64,000 nucleotides of DNA from positions 806,001 to 870,000 of the forward strand of contig OZ253540.1 of NCBI GenBank assembly GCA_965262485.1. The letters run 5' to 3'. Made by a program: the position numbers and the translations under genes. Source of the stretch: Bin87 sp965262485 (GTDB lineage: Bacteria; Chloroflexota; Dehalococcoidia; Lucifugimonadales; UBA3495). The stretch's first letter is position 1, and every line of letters starts with the position of its first letter. Below the pieces are notes generated by a model, which was not told where the DNA came from, made no database searches, and saw nothing but the letters and a program-made list of their open reading frames with translations. Shown in pieces: positions 49,199-57,704 of this stretch.

Positions 49199-50644
49199 AT
49201 GTCGTCCGCTAACTTTTCGTCCAGTCCAATCACGCCCGTTGGCCGGCTGCCGGGTATGCGGGACCTGGGTTCCCATGCCAGTCGTGGTAAGCAGTCGGTG
49301 CAATCCCGGCTCAACGAATTTATTGGCAGCTATGGCTACGGTGCGCTTGAAGTGCCGGTCCTGGAAGCCACTGAGCTGTTTTTGAGGAAATCCGGCGGAG
49401 CGCTGGCATCCCAGATGTATTCGTTCACCGACCCCGGTTCCAATTCGGTCAGCCTGCGCCCCGAGTTCACGTCGGCCATCATGCGTCACTACCTGGAAAC
49501 GACATCCGGCGCTGCGACCGATTCGGTAAAAAGGTGGCAATACGCTGGCCCAGTTTTCCGGTACGACCCCGACAATGTTGCCAGCAACGGGCAGTTCACC
49601 CAGGTTGGCGCTGAGCTTATCGGATCGCACAGCACGTTGGCGGACGCCGAGCTGCTGTCGCTGGCTGCGGGTGTGCCGGCTGCCCTGGGCATCGCCGATT
49701 ACCGTGTGCGCGTGGCCGACCTGGACGTATTGGATGGCGTGCTGGATACGGTGGGCCTGTCGGACCGCGCCCGTTCGTTTATAGTCGCCAACATGAACCG
49801 CATCAGTAGCAACCAGTGTACGATGTCAGCCACCCTGCAACGGGCTGCCGAACTGCATATTGCATCGGGACGCGATGTGTTGCCGGAAGAAAACGACCTG
49901 GCCGACGCGGTGTCCGGCCTCCCCGACGATGAAGCCCGCGCCGTGCTGGCCGGCTTTATGCGCTGGAACGGCGCGTCGGGCGTCCCCATCGGGCAACGGT
50001 CGTCGGACGAAATTGTTGACCGTCTCCTGCGGAAGCTGCGGGGCGGCGACGACCCCGACACCGTCGAGCGGGGATTGACTCTCGCAGCTCGTTTGGCTGC
50101 CGTCAACGGCGACCCCGCCGACGCCGTCCCGCAGGCCCGTTCCATCGTCGTTTCAGTCGGAGGTGACACTTCCGCCATCGACCGGCTTACCGACCTCGTG
50201 AATCTGGTGGACGACGAACCCTCACTGAAGGGGCATCTGCAAATCGATTTTTCGTTGGCACGTGGCATTGCCTACTACAACGGCATAATATTCGACATCG
50301 TGCACGGCGTGGGAGCAACGAACCTGGGGGGAGGCGGTCGATACGATTCGTTGTCCCGTGCCCTTGGCGGGCCCCACACGGTTCCCGCCCTGGGGTTCGC
50401 ATGTACCCTGGAATCGTTGCTGGAAGTCATGCCGGCCGACGACCCTGCCATCGCAAGGCCGCAGCCGGTAATCGTCGCTCCAGCAGGGTCGGACGAATAC
50501 GGAGCTGCAATGCGCGCCGCCGGAGAAGTCCGCGCTCAGGGGGGCGTTGCGATTCTTGACGTTTCCGGCAATGGCAATCCCGGCGGCAACGCTCCCGACT
50601 CCGCAGTTGCAAGGGAATTGGCATCCGAAGGCCGAAGCCGGTAG
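49199..50644 (+). CDS. hisZ: ATP phosphoribosyltransferase regulatory subunit HisZ-like
   Basis: About 481 residues; the start is uncertain (ATG 49199, no clear ribosome site; GTG 49178 also possible). HisRS-like catalytic fold without the synthetase anticodon domain: LRPEFTSAIMRHYLE near residue 91, VFRYDPDNVASNGQFTQVGA near 117, and the histidine block SLARGIAYYNGI and GGGGRYDSL near 350-380. Motif 2 (FRxERPQ in true HisS) is changed, which favours HisZ. HisZ regulates HisG in the first step of histidine synthesis. hisG follows after 22 bases. Confidence 0.8.
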   Translation: MSSANFSSSPITPVGRLPGMRDLGSHASRGKQSVQSRLNEFIGSYGYGALEVPVLEATELFLRKSGGALASQMYSFTDPGSNSVSLRPEFTSAIMRHYLETTSGAATDSVKRWQYAGPVFRYDPDNVASNGQFTQVGAELIGSHSTLADAELLSLAAGVPAALGIADYRVRVADLDVLDGVLDTVGLSDRARSFIVANMNRISSNQCTMSATLQRAAELHIASGRDVLPEENDLADAVSGLPDDEARAVLAGFMRWNGASGVPIGQRSSDEIVDRLLRKLRGGDDPDTVERGLTLAARLAAVNGDPADAVPQARSIVVSVGGDTSAIDRLTDLVNLVDDEPSLKGHLQIDFSLARGIAYYNGIIFDIVHGVGATNLGGGGRYDSLSRALGGPHTVPALGFACTLESLLEVMPADDPAIARPQPVIVAPAGSDEYGAAMRAAGEVRAQGGVAILDVSGNGNPGGNAPDSAVARELASEGRSR

Positions 50645-50666
50645 ACTGCGGCGGGAAGGTGGTGAA

Positions 50667-51686
50667 GTGAGACTGGTCATTCCCAGCGACGGTGAATTGG
50701 GCGACTCCACGCTCAACTTCCTCTCAGATTGCGGCGTCAAGGTCAGCCGGCCCAACGCCCGGCGATACACCGGCTCCCTGCCGTCGTTGCCCGGGATCGA
50801 TGTTCTGTTCCAGCGTACTGCCGACATCACCGGCAAGGTGGAGGAGGGCAGCGCCGAAATGGGAATCACCGGTTTGGACCGGCTGATGGAATATCGGCAC
50901 GATGAAGGCGCCGTCATTGCCGTGCTGGATGATCTGGAATATGGCCGGTGTGAGTATGTCCTCGCGGTGCCCGATTCCTGGTTGGACGTTACTTCAGTGG
51001 ACGATCTGGCCGATTTGGCGCTGGAATTCCACGAACGCGGTCGTCAGCTGCGCATCGCTACCAAGTACCCTACCCTGCTGCGGAGATACCTGTTTGAACG
51101 CGGGATTAATTTCTTCACCCTGGTTCCAGCCAGCGGAACTCTCGAGGCAGCCCCCATCGCCGGATACGCCGACCTGATTGCCGATCTGACGGCCACTGGC
51201 ACAACGTTACGCGAAAACCGCTTGAAAACGTTGGAAGGCGGCACCATACTGGTATCGCAGGCTTGCCTGATAGCCAACCCGCGCACGTTGTCTCGTAATT
51301 CCGATGACTTGAGACTGGCGCAGGCGCTAACCGAAACTCTGGAAGCCCACTTGCGCGCCGAACCCTACTACCGCATCACTGCCAATGTGCAGGGGCGCAC
51401 CGCCGAGGATGTCAGCACGATGATCCTGGCGCGCCCCGATATCGCCGGTATTCGCGGGCCTACCGTGGCGCGCGTGTTCAGTGTTCAGGAAGAAGATTGG
51501 TACGCCGTGTCGTTGTTGATACGCAAAGACCGACTGTTGGACGCGGTGGCGCACCTGCGCGAATGCGGAGGCGTGGATATTGCCGCCGCCCAGCTGTCAT
51601 ACCTGTTCAAAGGCGAATCTCGCGCCTTCGGCCAATTCATGGATGTGGTGCAGGCCGTCAATGGGAGACAACTCAACGATGCCTAA
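50667..51686 (+). CDS. hisG: ATP phosphoribosyltransferase HisG, apparently with C-terminal regulatory domain
   Basis: 339 residues from GTG 50667 (GGAAGGTGG before it). HisG catalyses the condensation of ATP and PRPP. RLVIPSDGEL at the start, GSAEMGITGLDRLMEY near residue 66, RIATKYPTLLRRYLFERG near 128 and the PRPP loop YADLIADLTATGTTLRENRL near 169. Residues about 245-335 resemble the ACT-like HisG_C domain (ANVQGRTAEDVSTMILARPD, then GIRGPTV...DWYAVSLLI). Short HisG proteins (about 210 residues) pair with HisZ; long ones normally do not. Here both occur together. Its end overlaps the next gene by 8 bases. Confidence 0.88.
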   Translation: MRLVIPSDGELGDSTLNFLSDCGVKVSRPNARRYTGSLPSLPGIDVLFQRTADITGKVEEGSAEMGITGLDRLMEYRHDEGAVIAVLDDLEYGRCEYVLAVPDSWLDVTSVDDLADLALEFHERGRQLRIATKYPTLLRRYLFERGINFFTLVPASGTLEAAPIAGYADLIADLTATGTTLRENRLKTLEGGTILVSQACLIANPRTLSRNSDDLRLAQALTETLEAHLRAEPYYRITANVQGRTAEDVSTMILARPDIAGIRGPTVARVFSVQEEDWYAVSLLIRKDRLLDAVAHLRECGGVDIAAAQLSYLFKGESRAFGQFMDVVQAVNGRQLNDA

Positions 51687-52440
51687 TTTGCCGATGCACA
51701 TTTACCTGTGTCAGCAGGTCGCCGAGGAGCTGGATTGGGGTTACGCATTCGACCATGCCGGCGCAGCCTACCTCGGCTCAACCACGCCGGACATACGCGC
51801 GATGACCAAATGGGATCGCGCCCGCACCCATTTTTCAGATCTTACAGTCAGCGAGGTTGGGGCCGGCGTGCGGCGAATGTTTACCGAACACCCGCGGCTG
51901 GCTGGTTCGGACAATGCGCTTACCCCGAACACCAGGGCGTTTTTGTTGGGATACGTCAGCCACCTGGTGGCGGACGAGGTTTGGATCACGACCGTGTTCC
52001 GTCCGCATTTTGGCGACGACGACCGGGTTACCGACAGTGAGATCGAGGCCCATATCTGGGACCGCGCCCTACAGCTCGACATGGACCAGAGCGTTCTGAA
52101 CGGTGATGTGGGTTTGTCGGAACACAACGCCGCTATCGCAGCCGTCGAGCAGATGCCGGCGCTCAGTTTCCTCGAGGATGAGTTGATCGACGAATGGAAG
52201 GGCTGGGTTGCTCGACTGCTGGGTTGGGATTTCACTTGGGAAAGGCTCAAGCGGGCGTTGAATCGAATGTACCGTGACAACGAAGAGGTTCAGTTAGTGG
52301 TGGATGGGTTTCTATCCGAAATGCCGTCCAGCCTGGACCGGGTTTATCAGCGCATCCCCCGCGAACTGATCGATACTTACCGCCGGCAGGTTGTTGACGA
52401 AACGGTGGTGCAGGCCAGGGAGTATCTCAGTGCGACTTAA
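51679..52440 (+). CDS. Zinc-dependent phospholipase C family protein within the his operon
   Basis: 253 residues from ATG 51679, overlapping the hisG stop. Residues PMHIYLCQQVAEELDW at the N-terminus and YLGSTTPDIRAMTKWDRART near residue 31 carry the His/Asp set of the Zn-dependent PLC-like family, with FLLGYVSHLVADEVWITTVF near 94 (HxxxD) as the second metal block. Cytosolic: no signal peptide. Activity and substrate are unknown; many family members are predicted only. Overlap with hisG and the 11-base overlap with hisD show that it is translated with the his genes. Confidence 0.75.
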   Translation: MPNLPMHIYLCQQVAEELDWGYAFDHAGAAYLGSTTPDIRAMTKWDRARTHFSDLTVSEVGAGVRRMFTEHPRLAGSDNALTPNTRAFLLGYVSHLVADEVWITTVFRPHFGDDDRVTDSEIEAHIWDRALQLDMDQSVLNGDVGLSEHNAAIAAVEQMPALSFLEDELIDEWKGWVARLLGWDFTWERLKRALNRMYRDNEEVQLVVDGFLSEMPSSLDRVYQRIPRELIDTYRRQVVDETVVQAREYLSAT

Positions 52441-53776
52441 CCTCGTGCGCGGGTTGGCAGCCGCCGAATCCGTCCTCAACCGGGTCGATCCTTTGGATCT
52501 CTCGACCCTGCCCGATGCCGTACTGCAGCGAACTCGCCAGGCCTTCGGTCCTGATGCCACTCCGGAATCCGCCGTTTTGCAGATGCTGCGCGACGTGCGA
52601 TCCGACGGCGATTCGGCAGTCCGCCGTTATGCCCTGCTATTGGACGGCGCTGAACTGGACTCCTTCCGGATTCCTCAACGTGAACTTGACGCTGCTTGGG
52701 AATCCACCCCACAAGACCTGAAAAACGCGCTGGAACTGGCTGCGAAGCGGATCACCGAATTTCATCAGGCCACAATGCCGCGAGACTGGGTGGACCTCCA
52801 GGGCGGACTCGGCGAGTTGGTGCGCCCCCTGGAACGGGTGGGACTGTACGCCCCCGGCGGTACGGCGGCTTACCCGTCCACCGTGCTGATGACGGCGATC
52901 CCGGCGCGGGTTGCCGGAGTGCGCGAAGTGCTGCTGACTACACCGCGCCTGGGCAACTCCCCCCTGAACTCCACGGTTCTGGCGGCGGCGCGCATCGCTG
53001 GGGTGGATGCTGTCTTCCAGGTCGGCGGCGTGCCGGCCATCGGAGCGTTCGCTTACGGCACCGAGAGCATTCCCAAGGTGGACAAGATTTGCGGTCCGGG
53101 TAACGTGTTCGTCGCTCACGCCAAGCGGATGGTTCAGGGCCACGTTGACATCGACGGCGTGTTCGGCCCTACCGAAACCATCGTGCTGGCCGACTCTTCT
53201 GCCAACCCGATTTTCTGTGCCGCCGATCTCATCGCCCAGGCCGAACACGACCCGATGGCCACCGCAATCCTGGTTACCGACTCCGAATCACTGATACGCG
53301 CGGTGGAGTCCGAGTTGGACGCTCAAATTTCCACCAACCCGCGCGCCGATATCATTCGTCATTCTCTCCAGGCCCAGGGGCAGGTTGTCCTCGTGGAGAG
53401 TTTCCCAGAGGCCATCGAGGTCGCCAACCGGCTGGCGCCCGAGCATCTCTGCCTCATGGTGGCCGATCCCTGGGCCTGGGCTGGCAGCGTCCGCAATGCT
53501 GGCGGACTGTTTCTGGGCGAATACTCGCCGGAAGTCATGGGCGATTACATCGCCGGGCCATCTCATGTTATGCCCACCGGTGGCACGGCGCGTTTCAGCT
53601 CCGCTTTGAGCGTCCATCATTTCGTACGCACCATGCCCGTGGTAGGATTGAGCCCCGAACACTTCCGCGACCTGGGCGCCGCCGCCGTGCGCATCGCCGA
53701 GGCGGAGGGATTGCCGGGCCACGCCGGCGCGGTACAGGCCAGGCTGGATCATCTGGCCGCGCCCCGGGCTAAATAA
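52430..53776 (+). CDS. hisD: Histidinol dehydrogenase
   Basis: 448 residues from GTG 52430 with GGGAG before it. HisD oxidises histidinol to histidine in two NAD+-dependent steps. Motifs: VGLYAPGGTAAYPSTVLM near residue 141, IPKVDKICGPGNVFV near 212, DGVFGPTETIVLADSSANP near 240, AEHDPMATA near 269, the catalytic Glu-His in NRLAPEHLCLM near 340, and GPSHVMPTGGTARFSS near 379. It overlaps the end of the PLC-like gene. Confidence 0.95.
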   Translation: MRLNLVRGLAAAESVLNRVDPLDLSTLPDAVLQRTRQAFGPDATPESAVLQMLRDVRSDGDSAVRRYALLLDGAELDSFRIPQRELDAAWESTPQDLKNALELAAKRITEFHQATMPRDWVDLQGGLGELVRPLERVGLYAPGGTAAYPSTVLMTAIPARVAGVREVLLTTPRLGNSPLNSTVLAAARIAGVDAVFQVGGVPAIGAFAYGTESIPKVDKICGPGNVFVAHAKRMVQGHVDIDGVFGPTETIVLADSSANPIFCAADLIAQAEHDPMATAILVTDSESLIRAVESELDAQISTNPRADIIRHSLQAQGQVVLVESFPEAIEVANRLAPEHLCLMVADPWAWAGSVRNAGGLFLGEYSPEVMGDYIAGPSHVMPTGGTARFSSALSVHHFVRTMPVVGLSPEHFRDLGAAAVRIAEAEGLPGHAGAVQARLDHLAAPRAK

Positions 53777-53815
53777 CCGGGTTTGGTTCATCACTCCCCA
53801 GGGGATTGTAATCTG

Positions 53816-54913
53816 ATGCCTGATATCGAAGATTTGCTGCTTCCTCACATCCATGAGCTGAAAACCTATCAGGGTGTTTCGCCTAGCGAAACGCTGGCAG
53901 AACAGGCCGGCATCTCGTTGGATAAGGTGATTCGGCTCAACGGCAACGAAAATCCCTACGGCCCTTCCCCGCATGTGGCCGAAGCGTTGGGAAACTTCCG
54001 CGACTACAACCATTATCCGGATCCCGCCCAGCGTAACCTGCGGGCAGCGTTGTCCGACTACCTGGGCGTTCCGGATGAAAACATAGTTGCGGGCAACGGC
54101 AGCGACGAAATCATCGACCTGCTGATGCGGATGTTCCTTGCTCCGGGAGATGAAATCATCATTCCGGCGCCAACATTTGGCATGTATTCCTTTTCCGCCG
54201 ACGTGGCCGGAGCCAGGGCGATTTCGGTACCGCGCGACGATGATTTCGATATAGACATCGAGGCAATCACGGGGGCGATCACCCCGCGCACCAAGGCTAT
54301 TTTCTTCCCGAGTCCCAACAACCCCACCGGCAATCTGGTGTCGGAAGCGCAATCTCGCGCGTTGCTGGAAACCGGGTTGCTGGTAGTAGCCGATGAAGCT
54401 TACTACGATTTCTGCGGCCAGAGTTTGATGCACCTGCTGCCCGAATATCGGAACCTGGTCGTGTTGAGAACCTTCAGCAAATGGGCCGGTCTGGCTGGAC
54501 TTCGCATCGGAGCCGGCGCCATGGATCCCGATCTGGCGGCTACCATGATGGGAATGAAACCGCCGTACAACGTGAATCTTGCCGCTGAAATCGCGTTGCT
54601 GGCCTCGCTTGCCGACACCAGCAAGTTGCTGTCGCGCGTGGAATCCATCGTTGCCGAACGATCCAGGCTCTACGAACTGTTGGGCCGTATCCCCGGGATC
54701 CAACCTTGGCCGTCGCAGGCCAATTTCATCCTGTGCAAGATGCCGGAGGGCCGCGGCCTCGAAGTTTACGAGGGAATGTGTCGGCGCGGTGTTTTCCTGC
54801 GCTACTTCGACAACGATCTGCTGCGGGACTATATCCGGGTCAGCGTTGGCAAACCTGAGGAAACCGATGCGGTAATCTCCGGTTTCAGGGCTGTGTTGGG
54901 CGTGGGTGACTGA
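53816..54913 (+). CDS. hisC: Histidinol-phosphate aminotransferase
   Basis: 365 residues from ATG 53816. Fold type I PLP enzyme: KVIRLNGNENPYGPSPHVAE near residue 38, AGNGSDEIIDLLMRMF near 90, SPNNPTGNL near 165, VVADEAYYDF near 190 and the PLP lysine in TFSKWAGLAGLRIG near 222. It transaminates imidazole-acetol phosphate. Its stop overlaps the hisB start (TGATG), so the two are translationally coupled. Confidence 0.93.
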   Translation: MPDIEDLLLPHIHELKTYQGVSPSETLAEQAGISLDKVIRLNGNENPYGPSPHVAEALGNFRDYNHYPDPAQRNLRAALSDYLGVPDENIVAGNGSDEIIDLLMRMFLAPGDEIIIPAPTFGMYSFSADVAGARAISVPRDDDFDIDIEAITGAITPRTKAIFFPSPNNPTGNLVSEAQSRALLETGLLVVADEAYYDFCGQSLMHLLPEYRNLVVLRTFSKWAGLAGLRIGAGAMDPDLAATMMGMKPPYNVNLAAEIALLASLADTSKLLSRVESIVAERSRLYELLGRIPGIQPWPSQANFILCKMPEGRGLEVYEGMCRRGVFLRYFDNDLLRDYIRVSVGKPEETDAVISGFRAVLGVGD

Positions 54914-55527
54914 TGGTGTCCTCCGATAACTCGGCAAGAACCGCGACCCTCGAACGAACCACCGGAGAGACCAATATCTACGTCTCGGTGAATCTGGACG
55001 GCCAGGGTCAATATAACGTCGATACCGGCAACGGATTCCTGGACCACATGGTTAGCCAGCTATCCAGGCATGGATTGTTCGACATCGAACTACGCGCCCA
55101 GGGGGATACCCATGTCGGCTGGCATCACCTGGTCGAAGACACTGCCATCATGCTGGGCCGGGCGTTTGGCCAGGCCCTGGGTGAGCCCCGTGGCATTCGG
55201 CGGATGGGCCACGCCATTGTGCCGCTGGACGAAACGCTGGTAATGGTGGCAGTCGATTGGAGTGGCCGCCCCTACGCCACGGTGGATACTACCCTCGACG
55301 GCGCCATGGTCGAAACGTTGTCGGGAGATCTGGTAGCGCATTTCCTGGAATCATTTGCCGTAGAAGCGCGGATCAACCTCCACGCCAAAGTCCTGGCCGG
55401 CGTGAGTCCCCACCACAAGGCCGAGGCATTGTGCAAAGCGCTGGCACGTGCATTGCGGGACGCCGTCGAACCCGACCCACGCGCCGGCGGTCAGGTTCCC
55501 AGCACCAAAGGCACGCTGGATAGTTGA
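54913..55527 (+). CDS. hisB: Imidazoleglycerol-phosphate dehydratase
   Basis: 204 residues from ATG 54913. Single-domain HisB with the two metal-binding half-motifs: NGFLDHMVSQLSRHG near residue 40 and HHLVEDTAIMLGRAF near 72, then DLVAHFLESFAVEARINLHA near 138 and GVSPHHKAEALCKALARALR near 162. It dehydrates imidazoleglycerol phosphate. No histidinol-phosphatase domain is fused. It ends the cluster; hisA, hisF, hisH, hisI/E are not in the window. Confidence 0.95.
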   Translation: MVSSDNSARTATLERTTGETNIYVSVNLDGQGQYNVDTGNGFLDHMVSQLSRHGLFDIELRAQGDTHVGWHHLVEDTAIMLGRAFGQALGEPRGIRRMGHAIVPLDETLVMVAVDWSGRPYATVDTTLDGAMVETLSGDLVAHFLESFAVEARINLHAKVLAGVSPHHKAEALCKALARALRDAVEPDPRAGGQVPSTKGTLDS

Positions 55528-55563
55528 ACCGCAGGGTTGGTGAGACCCTGCGGTTACTTTTCC
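55527..55563 (+). terminator. Terminator at the end of the his operon
   Basis: Stem AACCGCAGGGT (55527-55537) / ACCCTGCGGTT (55545-55555) with a 7-base loop, then ACTTTTCC. It sits between hisB and the convergent hydratase gene. Confidence 0.8.
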
Positions 55564-55601
55564 AGAAACGTTAACGCATCAAGAAGCGCCAACGCAGCGT
55601 C

Positions 55602-56462
55602 TTATTGCCCGCTGACCGGTCGGCCGCGCCGGGCCAGAAATTCCGGGAACGCTTCTTCCGCCAATGTGCCGCGAAGCACGTTGGTGGTGAAATCTCTTTC
55701 GTTGGCCCACTGCTGTTCCAGACTTCCGCCCATGTGCTGGAGCAGCAATCGCTTGATGCCAATCACCGACGGAGTGTCGTTGGTGGCAATTTGGGTGGCA
55801 ATGTCCATCGTTTTTTCGCGCAGGCGATAAACCGGCACCAGGTAGTTGAGCAGGCCAATACGATAAGCCTCTTCTGCCTCCACGATGCGCGCCGTGAACA
55901 GTAGCTCTTTGGCTTGCGGCCAACCGACCTGATTGGTCAGTGTCCAGGTGGAATTGATGCGCCCATAGGCCGCCGCTAGGAATCGGAAACGCGCCGCATC
56001 GGAACCGATGCGAATGTCCAGCGACGACGACATGACCGCGCCGCCGCCGTAGGCCAGGCCGTTGATCATCCCGATCACCGGCTTGTCCGATGCGCTGACG
56101 TCATAGCTGCCCCGCTGGCGACGCGCCGACCGCATGTCCATATCTTCCAGCGCCAAGTTCCCGGCGTTCAGCGCGGCCTGGTCTTCTCGCTGCTCGTGGA
56201 TGTCGCCGCCGGCGGAAAACGCCGGCGCCCGGGGCGAAGTGTCGGCGCCGGTGATAACGATGCAACCGATCTCATCGTCCTCGTTGGCGTGGGCAACGGC
56301 GTCGTGCAATTCTTCCGTTAGCTGCCGGTTCATTGCATTCAGAACTTCGGGCCTGTTCATCGTTAGAAAAGCAACGTGGCCTACCTTTTCGCGGCGTCGG
56401 TCACCACTGCCTTCAAATTTGGATACACGTTCCTTTTCTGACAAAATATACTCGTAATCCAT
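55602..56462 (-). CDS. Enoyl-CoA hydratase/isomerase family protein
   Basis: 286 residues from ATG 56462 with AGGAGGA before it. Crotonase fold: VAFLTMNRPEVLNAMNRQLT near residue 30, the oxyanion loops in AFSAGGDIHE near 82 and INGLAYGGGAVMSSSLDIRI near 132. The two Glu residues of typical enoyl-CoA hydratases are not both clear: the segment after the second loop reads RFRFLAAAYGRINSTWTLTN. Other crotonase reactions (isomerase, hydrolase, lyase) remain possible. It is an orphan, convergent with the his operon. Confidence 0.85.
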   Translation of the reverse strand: MDYEYILSEKERVSKFEGSGDRRREKVGHVAFLTMNRPEVLNAMNRQLTEELHDAVAHANEDDEIGCIVITGADTSPRAPAFSAGGDIHEQREDQAALNAGNLALEDMDMRSARRQRGSYDVSASDKPVIGMINGLAYGGGAVMSSSLDIRIGSDAARFRFLAAAYGRINSTWTLTNQVGWPQAKELLFTARIVEAEEAYRIGLLNYLVPVYRLREKTMDIATQIATNDTPSVIGIKRLLLQHMGGSLEQQWANERDFTTNVLRGTLAEEAFPEFLARRGRPVSGQ

Positions 56463-56555
56463 TAATCCTCCTGCGAGCCGTGCAGCCCGCACTGTGATTT
56501 GCCCGGCTGCACGGCAATTGTATTGGTACACGGCAAAGGTAGTCAAACGGCAGTT

Positions 56556-56565
56556 CCCCGCAGCC
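56556..56565. repeat. Target repeat T1, locus 3
   Basis: CCCCGCAGCC, identical to 56711-56720 and nearly identical (CCCCGTAGCG) to 56930-56939. Together the three copies flank and separate two elements. Confidence 0.85.
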
Positions 56566-56710
56566 CAGGGCCTTTCGGTTTTCTTCATATCATTGCGAGC
56601 GCAGCGTGGCAATCTCGTCGCCGTAGCAATGATGGTTCCCCGGCACGTGCTCAACCTCAACGAGATTGCCACGTCGCTGCGCTCCTCGCAATGACAACCG
56701 AAAGACCCTG
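56566..56710. mobile_element. MITE-like element, family A (copy 3), exact 10-bp target duplication
   Basis: 145 bp with CAGGGCCTTTCGGTT (56566-56580) and AACCGAAAGACCCTG (56696-56710), 14 of 15 complementary. The interior is a repeat F-type palindrome (inverted relative to that at 48814). Flanked by exact CCCCGCAGCC on both sides. Confidence 0.9.
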
Positions 56711-56719
56711 CCCCGCAGC

Positions 56720-56929
56720 CAGCGCAATCGCATTTCGACTACTGCTTCCCTGCTACGCTCGCTCCCCGCTTCCGTCATTCCCGCGAAAGCCCGTCATTCC
56801 CGCGAAAGCGGGAATCCAGTGCCCGAAATCGCCGGTTTCGTTGCCGATGCCTTCATTTTGTGGCCTCTGGATTCCCGCCGTCGCGGGGATGACGGTAGGG
56901 TTAATCTGCCCATATGCGAATGACCCCTG
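56720..56929. mobile_element. MITE-like element, family A' (second copy)
   Basis: Starts CAGCGCAATCGCATT at 56720 and ends with a degenerate inverse, GAATGACCCCTG, at 56929. Flanks CCCCGCAGC (56711-56719) and CCCCGTAGC (56930-56938) differ at one position. The interior carries CATTCCCGCGAAAGCGGGAA and ATTCCCGCCGTCGCGGGGAT palindromes. Same left neighbour (family A) as at 48980. Confidence 0.65.
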
Positions 56930-56944
56930 CCCCGTAGCGCTCAA

Positions 56945-57648
56945 GCGTACCCACTTTAATCTCCCATTGCGACCCCGTACTTGATACGGGGATGGCAATC
57001 CCATCGCCCCCACCCCAAAATCCTGTCCATCCCGTCCATCCTGGCAAAACCCGTCCCCCACCCCGCTCATCCTGAGCCTGTCGAAGGATCATCCTGAGCC
57101 AGTAGAAGGGCCACCCTAGCCCACCGGGAGACGGCAGGGTGAGGGGCGTACCCCCCGAGTGACACCCGCCCCTTGCGCCCTCCTAAATCACCCCTCTATC
57201 ATCAACCATGTCAGGTTAAAACTCGTCAATCAACACCAACCACACCTTCGCCAGAGGTTTCAGGTCGACGGCCACCCCGTCAGCATCAAAATCGCAAACC
57301 GGCATGATGCCGCGACTGCCGCAGTCTATTGCTTCATCTGCGCAGTCCCATCTGCCACAGCGGACGCCACTACGCTGCGTGCTGCGACCCGTTCGCAGGG
57401 CACGGAAACAGGGGCTAAATCTTGCGTAATCCCCCGGCCGTGGGGCTGACAACGACCCGAAACCTCTGGCGAAACCCAATCACCCACCAACCCACCACCC
57501 ACCACCACCTGACCATCGCCAACAACCCAACCGCCTGACCAAAAGGAGCCGCCATCCCCAACATCACCCGCTCTTCATCCATGTAAATACACATCACCGC
57601 TCACGGTGCGCCCGCTCGCGTCGCAATAACGGATTAAAGTGGGTACGC
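56945..57648. mobile_element. Element D: 704 bp with exact 17-bp inverted ends
   Basis: GCGTACCCACTTTAATC (56945-56961) and its exact inverse GATTAAAGTGGGTACGC (57632-57648). The interior is a patchwork: a CATTGCGACCCCGTACTTGA segment, CATCCTGAGCCTGTCGAAGG-type repeats, a Pro/Thr-rich low-complexity strand (CCACCACCCACCACCACC near 57490), and on the minus strand an open stretch (57216-57479) with no recognisable protein. No flanking duplication seen. A single related end (AAAAGTGGGTGCGCATGAG) lies at 33229. The stretch 56463-56555 before these repeats shows no gene. Confidence 0.55.
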
Positions 57649-57704
57649 GTGAACCCCGCGGCGGATTTGACATAACCCGCGGTGGCCCCGATGATAGTGT
57701 CTGC

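Noticed and set aside
56760..56900. CRISPR-like array from the repeated CATTCCCGCGAAAGCGGGAATCC units
   Set aside because: The units are self-complementary hairpins in irregular orientation and spacing, scattered through the window, with no equal-length spacers and no cas genes.
57216..57479. Small minus-strand gene within element D
   Set aside because: No recognisable protein pattern, Arg/Ser/Cys-rich composition, no ribosome site. Probably chance in repeat DNA.
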